Positions 8,412-17,771 of a DNA stretch of 64,000 nt are shown here, piece by piece. A program made the position numbers and the translations under genes. Within the stretch, counting starts at the first letter, position 1. Each line of letters opens with the position of its first letter. The notes beneath the pieces were generated by a model that was given only the letters and a program-made list of their open reading frames with translations, was not told the DNA's origin and made no database searches. This DNA comes from Candidatus Falkowbacteria bacterium (GTDB lineage Bacteria; Patescibacteriota; Patescibacteriia; Patescibacteriales; Patescibacteriaceae), in assembly GCA_016699775.1 (NCBI GenBank), contig CP065010.1:248001-312000 (forward strand), given 5' to 3'.

Positions 8412-9626
8412 ATGCCTTCATTTAATTTTCATATTCTTGATAAATCAACCAACCAAGAGCAGACTGGTGTTGTTGAGGCTGATTCGGAAATTCAGGCGAG
8501 TGAAACTTTGACTTCTCGTGGTTATTTGATTATTAGTCTTCAGGAAATTACCCATCGTCAATTGGGATCTTTTTCCCTTTTGAATTTCTTAAACCATGTT
8601 AGCGTTAAAGACGTAGTGGTTTTTTCACGACAATTTTCAGTAATGATTAGTGCGAGCGTGCCGGTTGTTGAGGCTTTAAAGGTTATTGCCACGCAATCAG
8701 AAAAAGGAAAATTAAAGCAAATTATTGCTGAAATAAGTGATGAAGTAAATAACGGCGAAACATTATCAGGAGCTTTTGCAAAGCGACCAAAGCTTTTTTC
8801 AAATTTTTATATTAGCGTTGTAAAATCAGGAGAGCAATCAGGTAAGCTTGATGAGGCTTTGAATTATATCGCTGACGAGATGGAAAAGGATTATGATATG
8901 AGTAGTAAGATTAAGGGAGCAATGATTTATCCGACTTTTGTGGTTGTTATGATGGTGGCGATTGGTTTTTTAATGATGATTTTTGTGGTGCCAAAACTAA
9001 CTTCAATTATTACTGAAGCCGGGGGTGAATTGCCAACCCCAACCAAAATTTTAATTGCTATTTCTAGTTTTTTAACAGCATACTGGTGGGTGGTGATTGG
9101 GGGAGTGATCGCTTTGATTGCTGGTTTTCGTATGTATTTAAAGAGTAAGTCTGGACGTCGCCAGTTTGATTATATTATTTTACATATGCCGATTTTTGGT
9201 CCACTGCTTCGTATGATTTACTTGGTTCGGTTTACTCGTTCCATGAATACTTTAATTATTGGAGGTGTTAATATCTCTTCAAGTTTAAAGGTAGCCGGGG
9301 AGGTTGTGAATAACACCTACTATCAAGATTTAATTACGCAAACAATTGTTGAAGTGCAGGGTGGTAATTCTATCTGTACTGTCTTTGTGAAATCAAAAGA
9401 AATACCAGCCATGGTTTCTCAGATGATGATGGTTGGTGAAAAAACCGGTAAATTAGATGTTGTTTTAGAGAGAATTACCACTTTTTATAACCGAGAAATT
9501 ACAACTTTGTTGGCCGGTCTGATGTCTTTAATTGAACCAGCTTTGATGGTAGCAATGGGTCTTGGTGTTGGTGTTATGGTTGCAGCGATATTGCTGCCGA
9601 TGTATAATGTAGTTAGCCAGATATAG
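8412..9626 (+). CDS. pilC: Type IV pilus inner-membrane platform PilC/GspF
   Basis: 404-aa polytopic protein on which PilB acts. It has two GspF domains (about 70-195 and 270-395) with the FxRQFSVMISASVPVVEAL motif near residue 75 and its repeat FTRSMNTLIIGGVNISSSL, and three hydrophobic segments (about 170-192, 215-240 and the C-terminus). It ends the pil operon; the pilin downstream has its own promoter. Confidence 0.94.
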   Translation: MPSFNFHILDKSTNQEQTGVVEADSEIQASETLTSRGYLIISLQEITHRQLGSFSLLNFLNHVSVKDVVVFSRQFSVMISASVPVVEALKVIATQSEKGKLKQIIAEISDEVNNGETLSGAFAKRPKLFSNFYISVVKSGEQSGKLDEALNYIADEMEKDYDMSSKIKGAMIYPTFVVVMMVAIGFLMMIFVVPKLTSIITEAGGELPTPTKILIAISSFLTAYWWVVIGGVIALIAGFRMYLKSKSGRRQFDYIILHMPIFGPLLRMIYLVRFTRSMNTLIIGGVNISSSLKVAGEVVNNTYYQDLITQTIVEVQGGNSICTVFVKSKEIPAMVSQMMMVGEKTGKLDVVLERITTFYNREITTLLAGLMSLIEPALMVAMGLGVGVMVAAILLPMYNVVSQI

Positions 9627-9636
9627 TAATTTTTTG

Positions 9637-9695
9637 TTGCTTGTTTTGGTGGAATGTAGTATACTGTTAATATAACTTTTCACGAGGACCGTGAA
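9637..9695 (+). promoter_or_regulatory. Pilin promoter and 5' leader hairpin
   Basis: TTGCTT (9637-9642), 17 bp, TATACT (9660-9665). The predicted transcript starts with a hairpin made of TTCACG (9679-9684) and CGTGAA (9690-9695), which may protect the mRNA. A GGGGGTGA ribosome site lies before the ATG at 9720. Strong signals fit a highly made structural subunit. Confidence 0.65.
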
Positions 9696-9719
9696 TAAAT
9701 TTAGATCGGGGGTGAGACC

Positions 9720-10166
9720 ATGAAACAAATAAACAATCGAAAAGGTTTTACATTAATCGAACTTTTAGTCGTTATTGCGATTATCGGTATTTTATCAACT
9801 CTCGCAATCGTTGCTTTGGGTAATGCTCGTCAGCGTGCTCGTGACGCTAAGCGTGTCTCAGATATGCGACAGGTACATGCAGCTTTGGAGTTATATAACA
9901 ACGATGTTGGTACATATCCAACTGACATTACACCTGGTTGGCCTATAAGTTCTATTGGCGCTAATTCAACGACGTATATGGCAATAATGCCATCTAATCC
10001 AATGCCAATGAGTGACGGAGTTTGTGAACCAACTGGACAGAATTACTCATACACTGCATTGGCCAATAATGCTTCATATGTAATGACATACTGTATTGGT
10101 GCAGCAACGGGAGATATCTCTGCTGGTACTCACCGAGTGCGTCCTTCGGGTATTGGAGGTTATTAA
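9720..10166 (+). CDS. Type IV major pilin (class III signal peptide)
   Basis: 148 aa. The leader is MKQINNRKG followed by [16 protein letters not shown]; cleavage by prepilin peptidase is expected after Gly9, leaving N-terminal Phe with Glu at position 5 of the mature protein. The rest is a small globular domain with two Cys (in GVCEPTG and MTYCIGA) that could form a D-loop disulphide. Own promoter, strong ribosome site and a downstream hairpin make it a separate unit from the pil operon. The peptidase is encoded at 15.3 kb. Confidence 0.95.
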   Translation: MKQINNRKGFTLIELLVVIAIIGILSTLAIVALGNARQRARDAKRVSDMRQVHAALELYNNDVGTYPTDITPGWPISSIGANSTTYMAIMPSNPMPMSDGVCEPTGQNYSYTALANNASYVMTYCIGAATGDISAGTHRVRPSGIGGY

Positions 10167-10177
10167 TCTAAGGAGGT

Positions 10178-10240
10178 ATGTTAATGGAATACAGATCACT
10201 GATTTTGTCTGTGGTCTGTATTTTATACCAATGTTTTTAA
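10178..10240 (+). CDS. Possible 20-aa leader peptide before the O-antigen-ligase gene
   Basis: An ideal AAGGAGG site (10170-10176) is followed almost at once by an ATG opening a 20-codon hydrophobic frame (MLMEYRSLIL...) that stops at 10238-10240, inside the start of the next gene (ATG 10231). The frame covers a terminator-like hairpin. The SD-to-ATG gap to 10178 is only 1 nt; the in-frame ATG at 10184 has a more usual gap. It could be a coupling or attenuation leader; it could also be chance. Confidence 0.4.
   Translation: MLMEYRSLILSVVCILYQCF
10190..10225 (+). terminator. Terminator-like hairpin between pilin and O-antigen-ligase gene
   Basis: TACAGATCAC (10190-10199) pairs with GTGGTCTGTA (10211-10220) over 10 bp with one G-U pair, followed by TTTTAT. 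It would end or attenuate pilin transcription. It overlaps the short frame described above. Confidence 0.6.
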
Positions 10241-12537
10241 GAAATAATGTAATACAATTTGTGAGTGCAATAACACGCTGGAGTATTTTTAGTGTGGTTT
10301 TTTTTGTGCCAATTTATTTTGCCTGGTTTCAAGAAAATTACACAATTTTTGATTTGAATAAGTCAGTTGCTTTGCATTTACTTTTAGCTATTACAATTAT
10401 TAGTTGGTTGATACAAATTTCTCTGGAAGGAAGGTTACAATGGCAAGGAAATAAGAAGTTTTTTATTCTCGGAACAGTGGTTGCCGTGGTTTTTTTATTA
10501 AGCACAACTTTTTCACTTCATCCAGTAATTAGTTTATGGGGGAGTTATGAACGACAACAAGGTTTGTATAATTTATGGCATTACCTTGCCTTAACATTTT
10601 TTATAGTTGTTGTAATACAAAATCGAGAGCAACTGTATAGCTTAATTATAGCTTTGCTTTTAGGCTCGGTGTTTGCTACGGCCTATGGTTTACTTCAGTT
10701 ATTTGGTTTAGATTTTTATACATGGGGAGAGGATATTGGTCGTCTTTTTTCAAGCTTTGGACAACCGAATTTTTTTGGGCATTATTTAGCAGTGCTTTTG
10801 CCTTTGACACTGTATGCTATCTTTTTTCTTAGTAAAAATATTTATACCAGAATTGGCTATTCGGCTTTGTTCTTTGCTCAGATGTTGTGTTTAATTTTTA
10901 CTTTTAGTCGAAGTGCTTGGTTAGCCTTACTTATAACTATTATAGCTTGTTTTCTTTGGATTTTATTACGGCGCGGTAAGAAAGTCTTCTTTGCTGTGTT
11001 TATTGCTTTAATCATTGCCTTAACTGCAATGGTCAGTTTACCGATAATTAGAGAAAAAATAGCTGAAGTGGCTTGGCGACAAGAAGTGCAGGCAGCTCAG
11101 CGTTTTTTAAGTATTTTTAATCTTAACTTTGGAACAACGAGAACAAGATTATTATATTGGGAAGCAGCAGTGAATGGTTTTAAGGATGCAACCTTGAAAC
11201 AGAAAATATTTGGGCATGGACCTGATGCCCTACCAAATATTTTTGTAAAATATTACCAACCAGAATGGGCTTATTTTGAAACAATTAATTCCTTCCCAGA
11301 TCGGGCTCATAATTTTATTCTAGATATTATATTGCAATTTGGTCTACTTGGTTTTATTAGTTTCACTCTTTTCGTTGCATACATAGTAAGACGGTTAATC
11401 AAGGTTACCTGGAAAGAACAAAGTCCTCAGAATTATTGGTTAGGAGTGAGTATATTATCAGCCTTGAGTATTTACGGCATTAATAATTTTTTTAGTTTTT
11501 CATTAGTGTCAATGAATGTGGTGTTTTATACCCTTCTTGGAATAGCCTGGCTTATCGGAAATAACTATACATCTTCAACTTTTTCTTTAGATTTTTTTCA
11601 GCCGATTTCAAGGTGGGTGTTGGTTGGTGCTATATCAGTTTTTCTGATTACCTTATTGTATGGTTATAATTTTAGACCACTGATGGCCGATTATTATTTT
11701 TTTAAAGTTAAAAAAGCTGAAACTCGAGGTGACTGCCAAAATGTTGTAGCTAACATGGAAAAAACTCTTAACTGGTATCCTGTTAGTCATTTTTATTCCC
11801 GAGCTTTTATTAGTTATGGAGTCAACTGCCTTTCTGCTTATTCATCAAAAAAAGAACAACAATATTTTGCTGAAATTCTCTTGACACAAGCTAGTACTAT
11901 TGACTCTAAAGAAAAACAATATTATACCCTAGTTGATCTCTCGCGCCTGTATTCAATTTTAAGTAGCTTTATTGATCAAAAATATTATGATAATGCCAAA
12001 GCGCACTATGAAGAACTATTGTCTATAAATCCTTCAATAACTTTTGTCTATTCAGATTATGGACGGTTGGAATTATGGCATAAAAATTATCAGCAAGCGA
12101 TAGCAATTTTCAATAAAGGAATAGAGGCAATGCCCTCAGTTGAACCTAAAGACCCTCGGCATCGTCGTAATGATATTGTAATGCAATTGGCTAACTTGTA
12201 TACACAAATAGGGGTAACCTTGAATGAACAAAAAAAATATGATGAATCAGCTAGTTGGTATATCAAAGCTCTAAAGATTTTTCCTTATGATTTAAACGCC
12301 CGTAAAAATTTGGCTGATTATTTTTATTTATCTGACAATCTGCCTGAATCTCTTCGCAATCATAATAGTGGGTATATTGTGGATTATAATAATAGTATGT
12401 GGCCACACGAGTTGGCACGTATTTACCAAGAATTAGGAGACGAAGAAAGAGCTTTGCATTTTGCAAAACAAGCTCTTGAACTTAGTCCTGAGAATCCTGC
12501 TATAAAAAGCTTAATTAAAAATCTTGAAAGTCAGTAA
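10231..12537 (+). CDS. O-antigen ligase-like membrane protein with C-terminal TPR domain
   Basis: 768 aa from the ATG at 10231, before which the frame has no protein-like character. The first 480 or so residues hold about ten to twelve membrane helices with a Wzy/WaaL-type core (SSFGQPNFFGHYLAVLLPL, FSRSAWLALL, and a large loop containing RAHNFILDI). The C-terminal 280 residues are TPR-like repeats. This family includes O-antigen ligases and polymerases and also pilin O-oligosaccharyltransferases (PglL/PilO type). With a pilin gene upstream and a prepilin peptidase downstream, pilin glycosylation is a reasonable inference. Confidence 0.75.
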   Translation: MFLRNNVIQFVSAITRWSIFSVVFFVPIYFAWFQENYTIFDLNKSVALHLLLAITIISWLIQISLEGRLQWQGNKKFFILGTVVAVVFLLSTTFSLHPVISLWGSYERQQGLYNLWHYLALTFFIVVVIQNREQLYSLIIALLLGSVFATAYGLLQLFGLDFYTWGEDIGRLFSSFGQPNFFGHYLAVLLPLTLYAIFFLSKNIYTRIGYSALFFAQMLCLIFTFSRSAWLALLITIIACFLWILLRRGKKVFFAVFIALIIALTAMVSLPIIREKIAEVAWRQEVQAAQRFLSIFNLNFGTTRTRLLYWEAAVNGFKDATLKQKIFGHGPDALPNIFVKYYQPEWAYFETINSFPDRAHNFILDIILQFGLLGFISFTLFVAYIVRRLIKVTWKEQSPQNYWLGVSILSALSIYGINNFFSFSLVSMNVVFYTLLGIAWLIGNNYTSSTFSLDFFQPISRWVLVGAISVFLITLLYGYNFRPLMADYYFFKVKKAETRGDCQNVVANMEKTLNWYPVSHFYSRAFISYGVNCLSAYSSKKEQQYFAEILLTQASTIDSKEKQYYTLVDLSRLYSILSSFIDQKYYDNAKAHYEELLSINPSITFVYSDYGRLELWHKNYQQAIAIFNKGIEAMPSVEPKDPRHRRNDIVMQLANLYTQIGVTLNEQKKYDESASWYIKALKIFPYDLNARKNLADYFYLSDNLPESLRNHNSGYIVDYNNSMWPHELARIYQELGDEERALHFAKQALELSPENPAIKSLIKNLESQ

Positions 12538-12558
12538 ATCGTATGTCATATTCTATGT

Positions 12559-13227
12559 ATGAACAAGTTTATATTTGATCGTCCAGAGCTTCTATCATCA
12601 ATTAATGGTATTCTTAGCCCAGTTATTGGAAACTATTCTTTAGTTGTAATTATTGGTCTGCTCGGAGTGTTTATAGGGGTGGTGTACAATTTGATAGTAT
12701 ATTTTAAAAAGAAAAAATTTATTACTTCTAATACTATAGTATATTTTTTATTAATACTATGGCTACCTCTTTTTTTACATTTTTTTTATAGTAATATCAA
12801 AGAGATAATCAATAATATAATAATGGTCAATAGACCATTTATGGAGCAACTTCGCTGGCGATATTGCCAAATAGATGTAATTCAAAATTTTGAAGGACGG
12901 TTGTGTAGAATACCATTGTTTGTTGAGTTTGTGCGTGAGAATGTTCCAGGAAATTCTATTGTTTATATTGCAGCGGGCGCTGAAAAACCGTTTCTTGAGT
13001 TCCAATTACTTAAAGACTACGCTCTTACTTCAAAATCAGAAACAGCGGATTTTCTATTACTCTATCATCCTTTAGAAAATCATAGCTTATCAAGCGAAGG
13101 TGGTCTTTATAGATTTGGAATAGATCAGACAAATAGTGATTTTTCAGCTGAAAATTTCTTAGGTTTTTTTAAAGAAAAAAATAAATTAAATCAACAAATG
13201 GTTATTTTTGAAAATACTAAATTGTAG
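12559..13227 (+). CDS. Unknown two-helix membrane protein
   Basis: 222 aa with two N-terminal hydrophobic segments (about 22-48 and 58-75) and a C-terminal soluble part of about 130 residues. The soluble part has two Cys (RYCQ and RLCR) and an alpha/beta look (NSIVYIAAG). I do not recognise it. It lies 21 bp after the O-antigen-ligase gene and the next gene starts 1 bp after its stop, so it probably belongs to a surface-glycan unit. Confidence 0.6.
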   Translation: MNKFIFDRPELLSSINGILSPVIGNYSLVVIIGLLGVFIGVVYNLIVYFKKKKFITSNTIVYFLLILWLPLFLHFFYSNIKEIINNIIMVNRPFMEQLRWRYCQIDVIQNFEGRLCRIPLFVEFVRENVPGNSIVYIAAGAEKPFLEFQLLKDYALTSKSETADFLLLYHPLENHSLSSEGGLYRFGIDQTNSDFSAENFLGFFKEKNKLNQQMVIFENTKL

Positions 13228-13228
13228 T

Positions 13229-14548
13229 ATGTCAATAGAAAGTATATTAGCTTTAGCTACTTATTTTGCTTATGTGCTACCTGTTGGCTGGGTATTGGCT
13301 AGGTTTATCCCTATTCAAGAAAGATATATGCGCTTAGCTCTTAGCTATGAATTAGGGACTGTTATTTTATCTTTGGAGCTTTTTGTTTATTTTTTTATAT
13401 TGAGGTTTAATTTTTCTTTATATTTGCTTATATTCGTTTTTTTACAAGCCTTAATTTGTTTATTATTTTTGATTTATTATAGACAAAAAAATCAACAACT
13501 ACATTTTAATTTCAAAAATTTTAAACTACCAGAAATTATTTTGGTGGTTTTAATAAGTATCTGTATTATATTTCCCGCCCTTCAAGCCACAGTAAAGCCA
13601 ACTATAGCTTTTGATGCAATTGTGAATTGGTCAAAAAGAAGTAAAATTTTGTTGTATGAAGGTAGTGTTGATTTTAATCCATTGAGTGACGTTTATTTAG
13701 CTGTACCTGGTAATAGTACCTACCCATGGCATAGTTCTTTATTAGAGTACTGGTTACGTCAGCTTGGTGGGGGAGATATTGCGGTAAATTTCATTCCCTT
13801 GTCATCATTTATTTGTATCATATTTGTTTTGTACTATTCTTTGTCACAAAGGCTCAGTCGTTTGATTAGTCTCTCGCTCGTTTTCTTTTTTGCTTCAATG
13901 CCTTTAATAGCTTATCACAGTATAAATCCCTATGCAGATCTGACATTAGCTTTTTTTGTAGTAACTTCTTTGGCATTGTTCGTTCAATGGTTAGAAAAAA
14001 GAACAGACATTTTTTTATACTTTTCGGCTTTTTTTATAGGATGGGGATTTTTTATTAAAAATGATGGAATGTTTTCTATTTTGGCTTGGCTAGGAGCTTT
14101 GGGAGTTGCGTGGTGGTTAGATAAAAAATCACTTTCTTGGAAATTACTTTTTAAAAGTATAAGCTTTATGATTGTTCCTTTAGTTTTTTGGTTAGGTTTT
14201 AGAGTGGTTTATAATCTTGGTTTACATTCAATAGCTTCTATTAATAATATACACACAGAAATATTTTCTCCAATCATTAGAAGTTTTTTTATTTTTAATA
14301 ATTGGAATGTTTGGTGGTATATTTTTATTTTGATAATTATTCTTCGGTTTAAGTCTTTTAGGAAAAACTTTACATTTTTAACCGTGCTATCCTTTTTCCT
14401 ACTATACTTAGGAGCAATTATATTTACATACTTAACTTCCGGATATTATCAATTTGCTCTTGACCCCCGAACATTTATACCTCTCATCCCAATTTCCATT
14501 CTTTTAGTTGGACTGGCTTTAGAAGAAAAATCTAAAGTATCTGTTTAA
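13229..14548 (+). CDS. Polytopic membrane protein, GT-C glycosyltransferase-like
   Basis: 439 aa with about ten membrane helices. The first extracytoplasmic loop carries AFDAIVNWSKRSKILLYEG and later YPWHSSLLEYW, resembling the acidic/aromatic loop 1 of GT-C (GT39/GT83, PMT/ArnT-like) enzymes that use lipid-linked sugars. A GT2 enzyme like dolichyl-phosphate-mannose synthase is encoded next, which would make the donor. The call is inferred from topology and neighbours. Confidence 0.55.
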   Translation: MSIESILALATYFAYVLPVGWVLARFIPIQERYMRLALSYELGTVILSLELFVYFFILRFNFSLYLLIFVFLQALICLLFLIYYRQKNQQLHFNFKNFKLPEIILVVLISICIIFPALQATVKPTIAFDAIVNWSKRSKILLYEGSVDFNPLSDVYLAVPGNSTYPWHSSLLEYWLRQLGGGDIAVNFIPLSSFICIIFVLYYSLSQRLSRLISLSLVFFFASMPLIAYHSINPYADLTLAFFVVTSLALFVQWLEKRTDIFLYFSAFFIGWGFFIKNDGMFSILAWLGALGVAWWLDKKSLSWKLLFKSISFMIVPLVFWLGFRVVYNLGLHSIASINNIHTEIFSPIIRSFFIFNNWNVWWYIFILIIILRFKSFRKNFTFLTVLSFFLLYLGAIIFTYLTSGYYQFALDPRTFIPLIPISILLVGLALEEKSKVSV

Positions 14549-14552
14549 AGAT

Positions 14553-15266
14553 ATGATGTCACTCAGTGTTATTGTCCCAATTTTTAATGAATCTAAAACA
14601 ATTTTAGATGTTATTGAGGCTGTAAAAAATTGTCATATTGAGAATGCTTATCTTAAAGAAATTATAGTTATTGACGACGCTTCAACTGATGGTACCATAG
14701 CAATATTACAAAATTATACTGATCCAGTAGTTCGCTATATTTATAAAGATAAGAATCAAGGCAAGGGATCTTCTTTGCAAATTGGTTTTATGCAAGCGCA
14801 AGGAGATATTATTATTATTCAAGATGGTGACTTGGAATATAATCCAAGTGATTTTCAAGTTTTACTAAACCCAATTTTACAGAATACCGCTGACGTGGTG
14901 TATGGCTCACGTTTTATAATTAAAAGAAAATGGGGAAAGAAAATGTATATGTGGCGTTTTGCTAATTATCTTTTAACAATACTTTCAAATATTTTTACTG
15001 GTCTTAGTTTAACTGATATGGAAACCTGTTACAAAGTTTTTAATCGACAAACAGTTGAGGCGTTTAAAGGCAAACTTTTGAGTAATCGTTTTGAAATTGA
15101 ACCAGAATTAACTGCTTGGGTTGCGTTTTTAAAAGTACGTGTTTCTGAAGTTCCGATTTCATACATTGCTCGAAGTAGAGAACATGGAAAAAAAATTGGG
15201 TGGAAGGATGGTTTTCAGGCTACTTTTGCAATTATTTATTTTTATTTCAGGATTAAGTTAATGTAG
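14553..15266 (+). CDS. Family 2 glycosyltransferase, polyprenyl-phosphate mannose/glucose synthase-like
   Basis: 237-aa GT-A fold enzyme: start LSVIVPIFNESKTILDVI, IDDASTDGT, KNQGKGSSLQIGF, the metal-binding IIQDGDLEYNP (DxD-like) and DMETCYKVFN. These match DPM1/DPMS-type synthases that load a sugar on polyprenyl phosphate. It lacks the C-terminal membrane helices found in some members. Together with the GT-C-like gene before it, it may build a glycan on the outer face of the membrane. The start could be 14553 or 14556. Confidence 0.85.
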   Translation: MMSLSVIVPIFNESKTILDVIEAVKNCHIENAYLKEIIVIDDASTDGTIAILQNYTDPVVRYIYKDKNQGKGSSLQIGFMQAQGDIIIIQDGDLEYNPSDFQVLLNPILQNTADVVYGSRFIIKRKWGKKMYMWRFANYLLTILSNIFTGLSLTDMETCYKVFNRQTVEAFKGKLLSNRFEIEPELTAWVAFLKVRVSEVPISYIARSREHGKKIGWKDGFQATFAIIYFYFRIKLM

Positions 15267-15294
15267 TCATAATTAAAATATCTCTGTATACTAT

Positions 15295-16095
15295 ATGGAT
15301 ATGGGTATTATTTACTTATTTTTCTCACCATTGCTTGGTTTAATAATCGGCAGTTTTTTAAATTGTTTAATTTGGCGACTTCATATTCATGAGAGTCTTC
15401 GTGGGCGTTCTCATTGTCGGATGTGTAAAAAAATGATTGCCTGGTATGACAATATTCCAGTACTGAGTTTTTTGCATCTTAAGGGGAAGTGTCGTCACTG
15501 TAAGTCAACAATAAGTTGGCAATATCCAGTGGTTGAAGCCGTGACAGCGGTACTGTTTACCTTGGCTTTTGTGCGCCTCACTTCATTACATGGTATGGTT
15601 GAAACTTGGCAATGGCAGACATGGTTATTATTAGTTCGAGATTGGATTCTTTTGTCTTCACTAGTGGTTATTTTTGTTACTGATGCCTTGTGGTTTTTAA
15701 TTTTTGATGAGTTAGTTTTACCAGTTACTATAATCCTCGGAGGTATTAATTTGGTCTTGGGCGTTTCATGGCAAAACCTCCTGCTTTCTGTTACAATAGG
15801 AAGCGGTTTTTTCATTAGCCAATTTGTCCTATCTCGGGGTCGTTGGATTGGTGGCGGTGATATTAGATTGGGATTATTGCTTGGAATTGCCCTTGGTTGG
15901 CCATTGATTGTTCCAACCATATTTCTAGCCTATATATTAGGTGCTATTGTCGGGATAGGATTGTTAATTGGACGTCAGAAACGCTGGGGGTCAATGCTAC
16001 CCCTCGGTACTTTTTTAGCAGTATCAGCGGTTATAATTCTTTTCTATGGAGAAGGACTAATTGATTGGTATTTGCAGTTAATCCATCTTCGTTAA
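15295..16095 (+). CDS. pilD: Prepilin peptidase / N-methyltransferase (A24)
   Basis: 266-aa membrane enzyme that cleaves the pilin leader and methylates the new N-terminus. The N-terminal domain has the four-cysteine motif (Cys41, Cys44, Cys66, Cys69) of bifunctional enzymes. The catalytic aspartates are Asp130 (VTDALWFLIFDE) and Asp189 in the GGGDIRLG motif. About seven membrane helices. It serves the pilin at 9.7 kb. Confidence 0.94.
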   Translation: MDMGIIYLFFSPLLGLIIGSFLNCLIWRLHIHESLRGRSHCRMCKKMIAWYDNIPVLSFLHLKGKCRHCKSTISWQYPVVEAVTAVLFTLAFVRLTSLHGMVETWQWQTWLLLVRDWILLSSLVVIFVTDALWFLIFDELVLPVTIILGGINLVLGVSWQNLLLSVTIGSGFFISQFVLSRGRWIGGGDIRLGLLLGIALGWPLIVPTIFLAYILGAIVGIGLLIGRQKRWGSMLPLGTFLAVSAVIILFYGEGLIDWYLQLIHLR

Positions 16096-16102
16096 TTTTT
16101 AT

Positions 16103-17770
16103 ATGGCAAAAAAATCTCGAAAAAAAATCTCTCCAAAATTTATTTTTGTGGTTGGGGGTGTTATGTCTGGTGTGGGCAAAGGTGTGGCGGTTGCGAGTAT
16201 TGGTCGAATTTTAACAAGCCAGGGGTTTGATGTTACAGCTTTAAAGATTGATCCATATATTAATGTTGATGCAGGCACAATGAATCCAATTGAACACGGA
16301 GAAGTATTTGTAACTGAAGATGGTGATGAAACAGATCAGGATATTGGAAACTATGAGCGGTTTTTAAATAAAAATATCTATCGTGATAATTACATGACTA
16401 CTGGTCGTGTTTATCAGTCAGTAATTGAGCGAGAGCGAAATCTTGGCTATGGTGGAAAGTGTGTAGAAGTAGTGCCTCATATTCCTTTGGAGGTTAAAGA
16501 CAGAATTGAAACTGCCTTAAAAAAGTCTGGATCAGAAATAATGATTGTGGAGATTGGTGGAACCGTGGGAGAGTACCAAAATATGTTATTTTTGGAAGCA
16601 GCTCGTATGATGAAGTTTACGTATGGGCATGATGTGGTTTTTGTAATGGTTAGTTATTTGCCAATTCCATCAAACTCAAGTGAGATGAAAACCAAGCCAA
16701 CACAGTATGCGATTAGAACGTTAAATACCGCTGGTATTCAACCTGATTTTATTATTGCTCGTTCCGCTAGGTCTCTTGATCGTCCACGTCGTGAAAAGAT
16801 TGCCACTAATTGCAATATTAGTCCTGAGGATGTTATCTCAGCGCCTGATAGTCCTTCTATTTATGACGTCCCAATTAACTTTGAAAAAGATAAGCTTGGT
16901 GAAAGAATTTTAAAGAAGTTTAACCTTAAACCTCGTCGTAAAGATTTAGCGGAATGGAAGGCTATGATACGAAAACTAAAAACTGCCAAGAAGTCAGTTG
17001 ATATTGGCATTGTTGGAAAGTATTTTATGTCCGGTGATTTTCATTTAACTGATTCGTATATTTCTGTCCTTGAAGCAGTGAAACACGCGGCGGCTGCTAA
17101 TCACTGTCAGGTTAATATTCATTGGTTGTCAGCCGAGGAAATTGAGGAAAAAGGGACAAGTCTTTTAAAAAAATTTAGCGGTATTATTGTTCCCCAAGGT
17201 TGGGGAAGTCGAGGGTCAGAGGGAAAAATAAAAACAATTCAATATTGTCGAGAGAAGAAAATTCCCTATTTTGGACTTTGCTATGGCATGCAGATGGCAG
17301 TGATTGAATTTGCTCGTCACGTTGCTGGATTAAAAGATGCAAATAGTCGGGAAGCTAACCCAAAAACACCGTATGCGGTGATTGATATTATGGAAACACA
17401 AAAGAAAAATGTAGCCGAAGGAAAATTCGGAGGAACAATTCGTCTTGGTGGATGGCCTTGTAAGCTTATTCCAGGGACAAAATTAGTTAAGATTTATGCG
17501 AAAAAAGCTGGTAAAAAAATGATTGTTTCAGAGCGACATCGTCATCGTTATGAATTTAATCCAGAGTATCGAGAGTTACTTGAACAAAAGGGCTTGGTAA
17601 TTGCTGGAACCTCTCCTGATAATTCAATTGTTGAAGCCATTGAGTTAAAGAATCACCCATTCTTTATCGGCACTCAATTTCATCCAGAATATATTTCCAG
17701 GCCCCTTGACCCTCATCCATTGTTTGTGGAGTTTGTGAAGGTGTGTAGCCAGTTAAAAAAGAGGAAATAA
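16103..17770 (+). CDS. pyrG: CTP synthase
   Basis: Makes CTP from UTP, ATP and glutamine. 555 aa. Synthetase domain: GGVMSGVGKGVAVASIG (18-34), KIDPYINVDAGTMNPIEHGEVFVTEDG split around residues 48-74. Glutamine amidotransferase domain with nucleophile Cys393 in GLCYGMQ and the His/Glu pair in TQFHPEY. Some normally invariant stretches differ: PGGFG is PQGWG (364-368), and the UTP-binding stretch reads GKCVEVVPHIPLEV. This suggests a divergent subfamily rather than loss of function. Confidence 0.95.
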   Translation: MAKKSRKKISPKFIFVVGGVMSGVGKGVAVASIGRILTSQGFDVTALKIDPYINVDAGTMNPIEHGEVFVTEDGDETDQDIGNYERFLNKNIYRDNYMTTGRVYQSVIERERNLGYGGKCVEVVPHIPLEVKDRIETALKKSGSEIMIVEIGGTVGEYQNMLFLEAARMMKFTYGHDVVFVMVSYLPIPSNSSEMKTKPTQYAIRTLNTAGIQPDFIIARSARSLDRPRREKIATNCNISPEDVISAPDSPSIYDVPINFEKDKLGERILKKFNLKPRRKDLAEWKAMIRKLKTAKKSVDIGIVGKYFMSGDFHLTDSYISVLEAVKHAAAANHCQVNIHWLSAEEIEEKGTSLLKKFSGIIVPQGWGSRGSEGKIKTIQYCREKKIPYFGLCYGMQMAVIEFARHVAGLKDANSREANPKTPYAVIDIMETQKKNVAEGKFGGTIRLGGWPCKLIPGTKLVKIYAKKAGKKMIVSERHRHRYEFNPEYRELLEQKGLVIAGTSPDNSIVEAIELKNHPFFIGTQFHPEYISRPLDPHPLFVEFVKVCSQLKKRK

Positions 17771-17771
17771 T

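Noticed and set aside
15495..15920. 141-aa minus-strand frame inside the prepilin peptidase gene
   Set aside because: Shadow of a well-supported gene with no start signal of its own.
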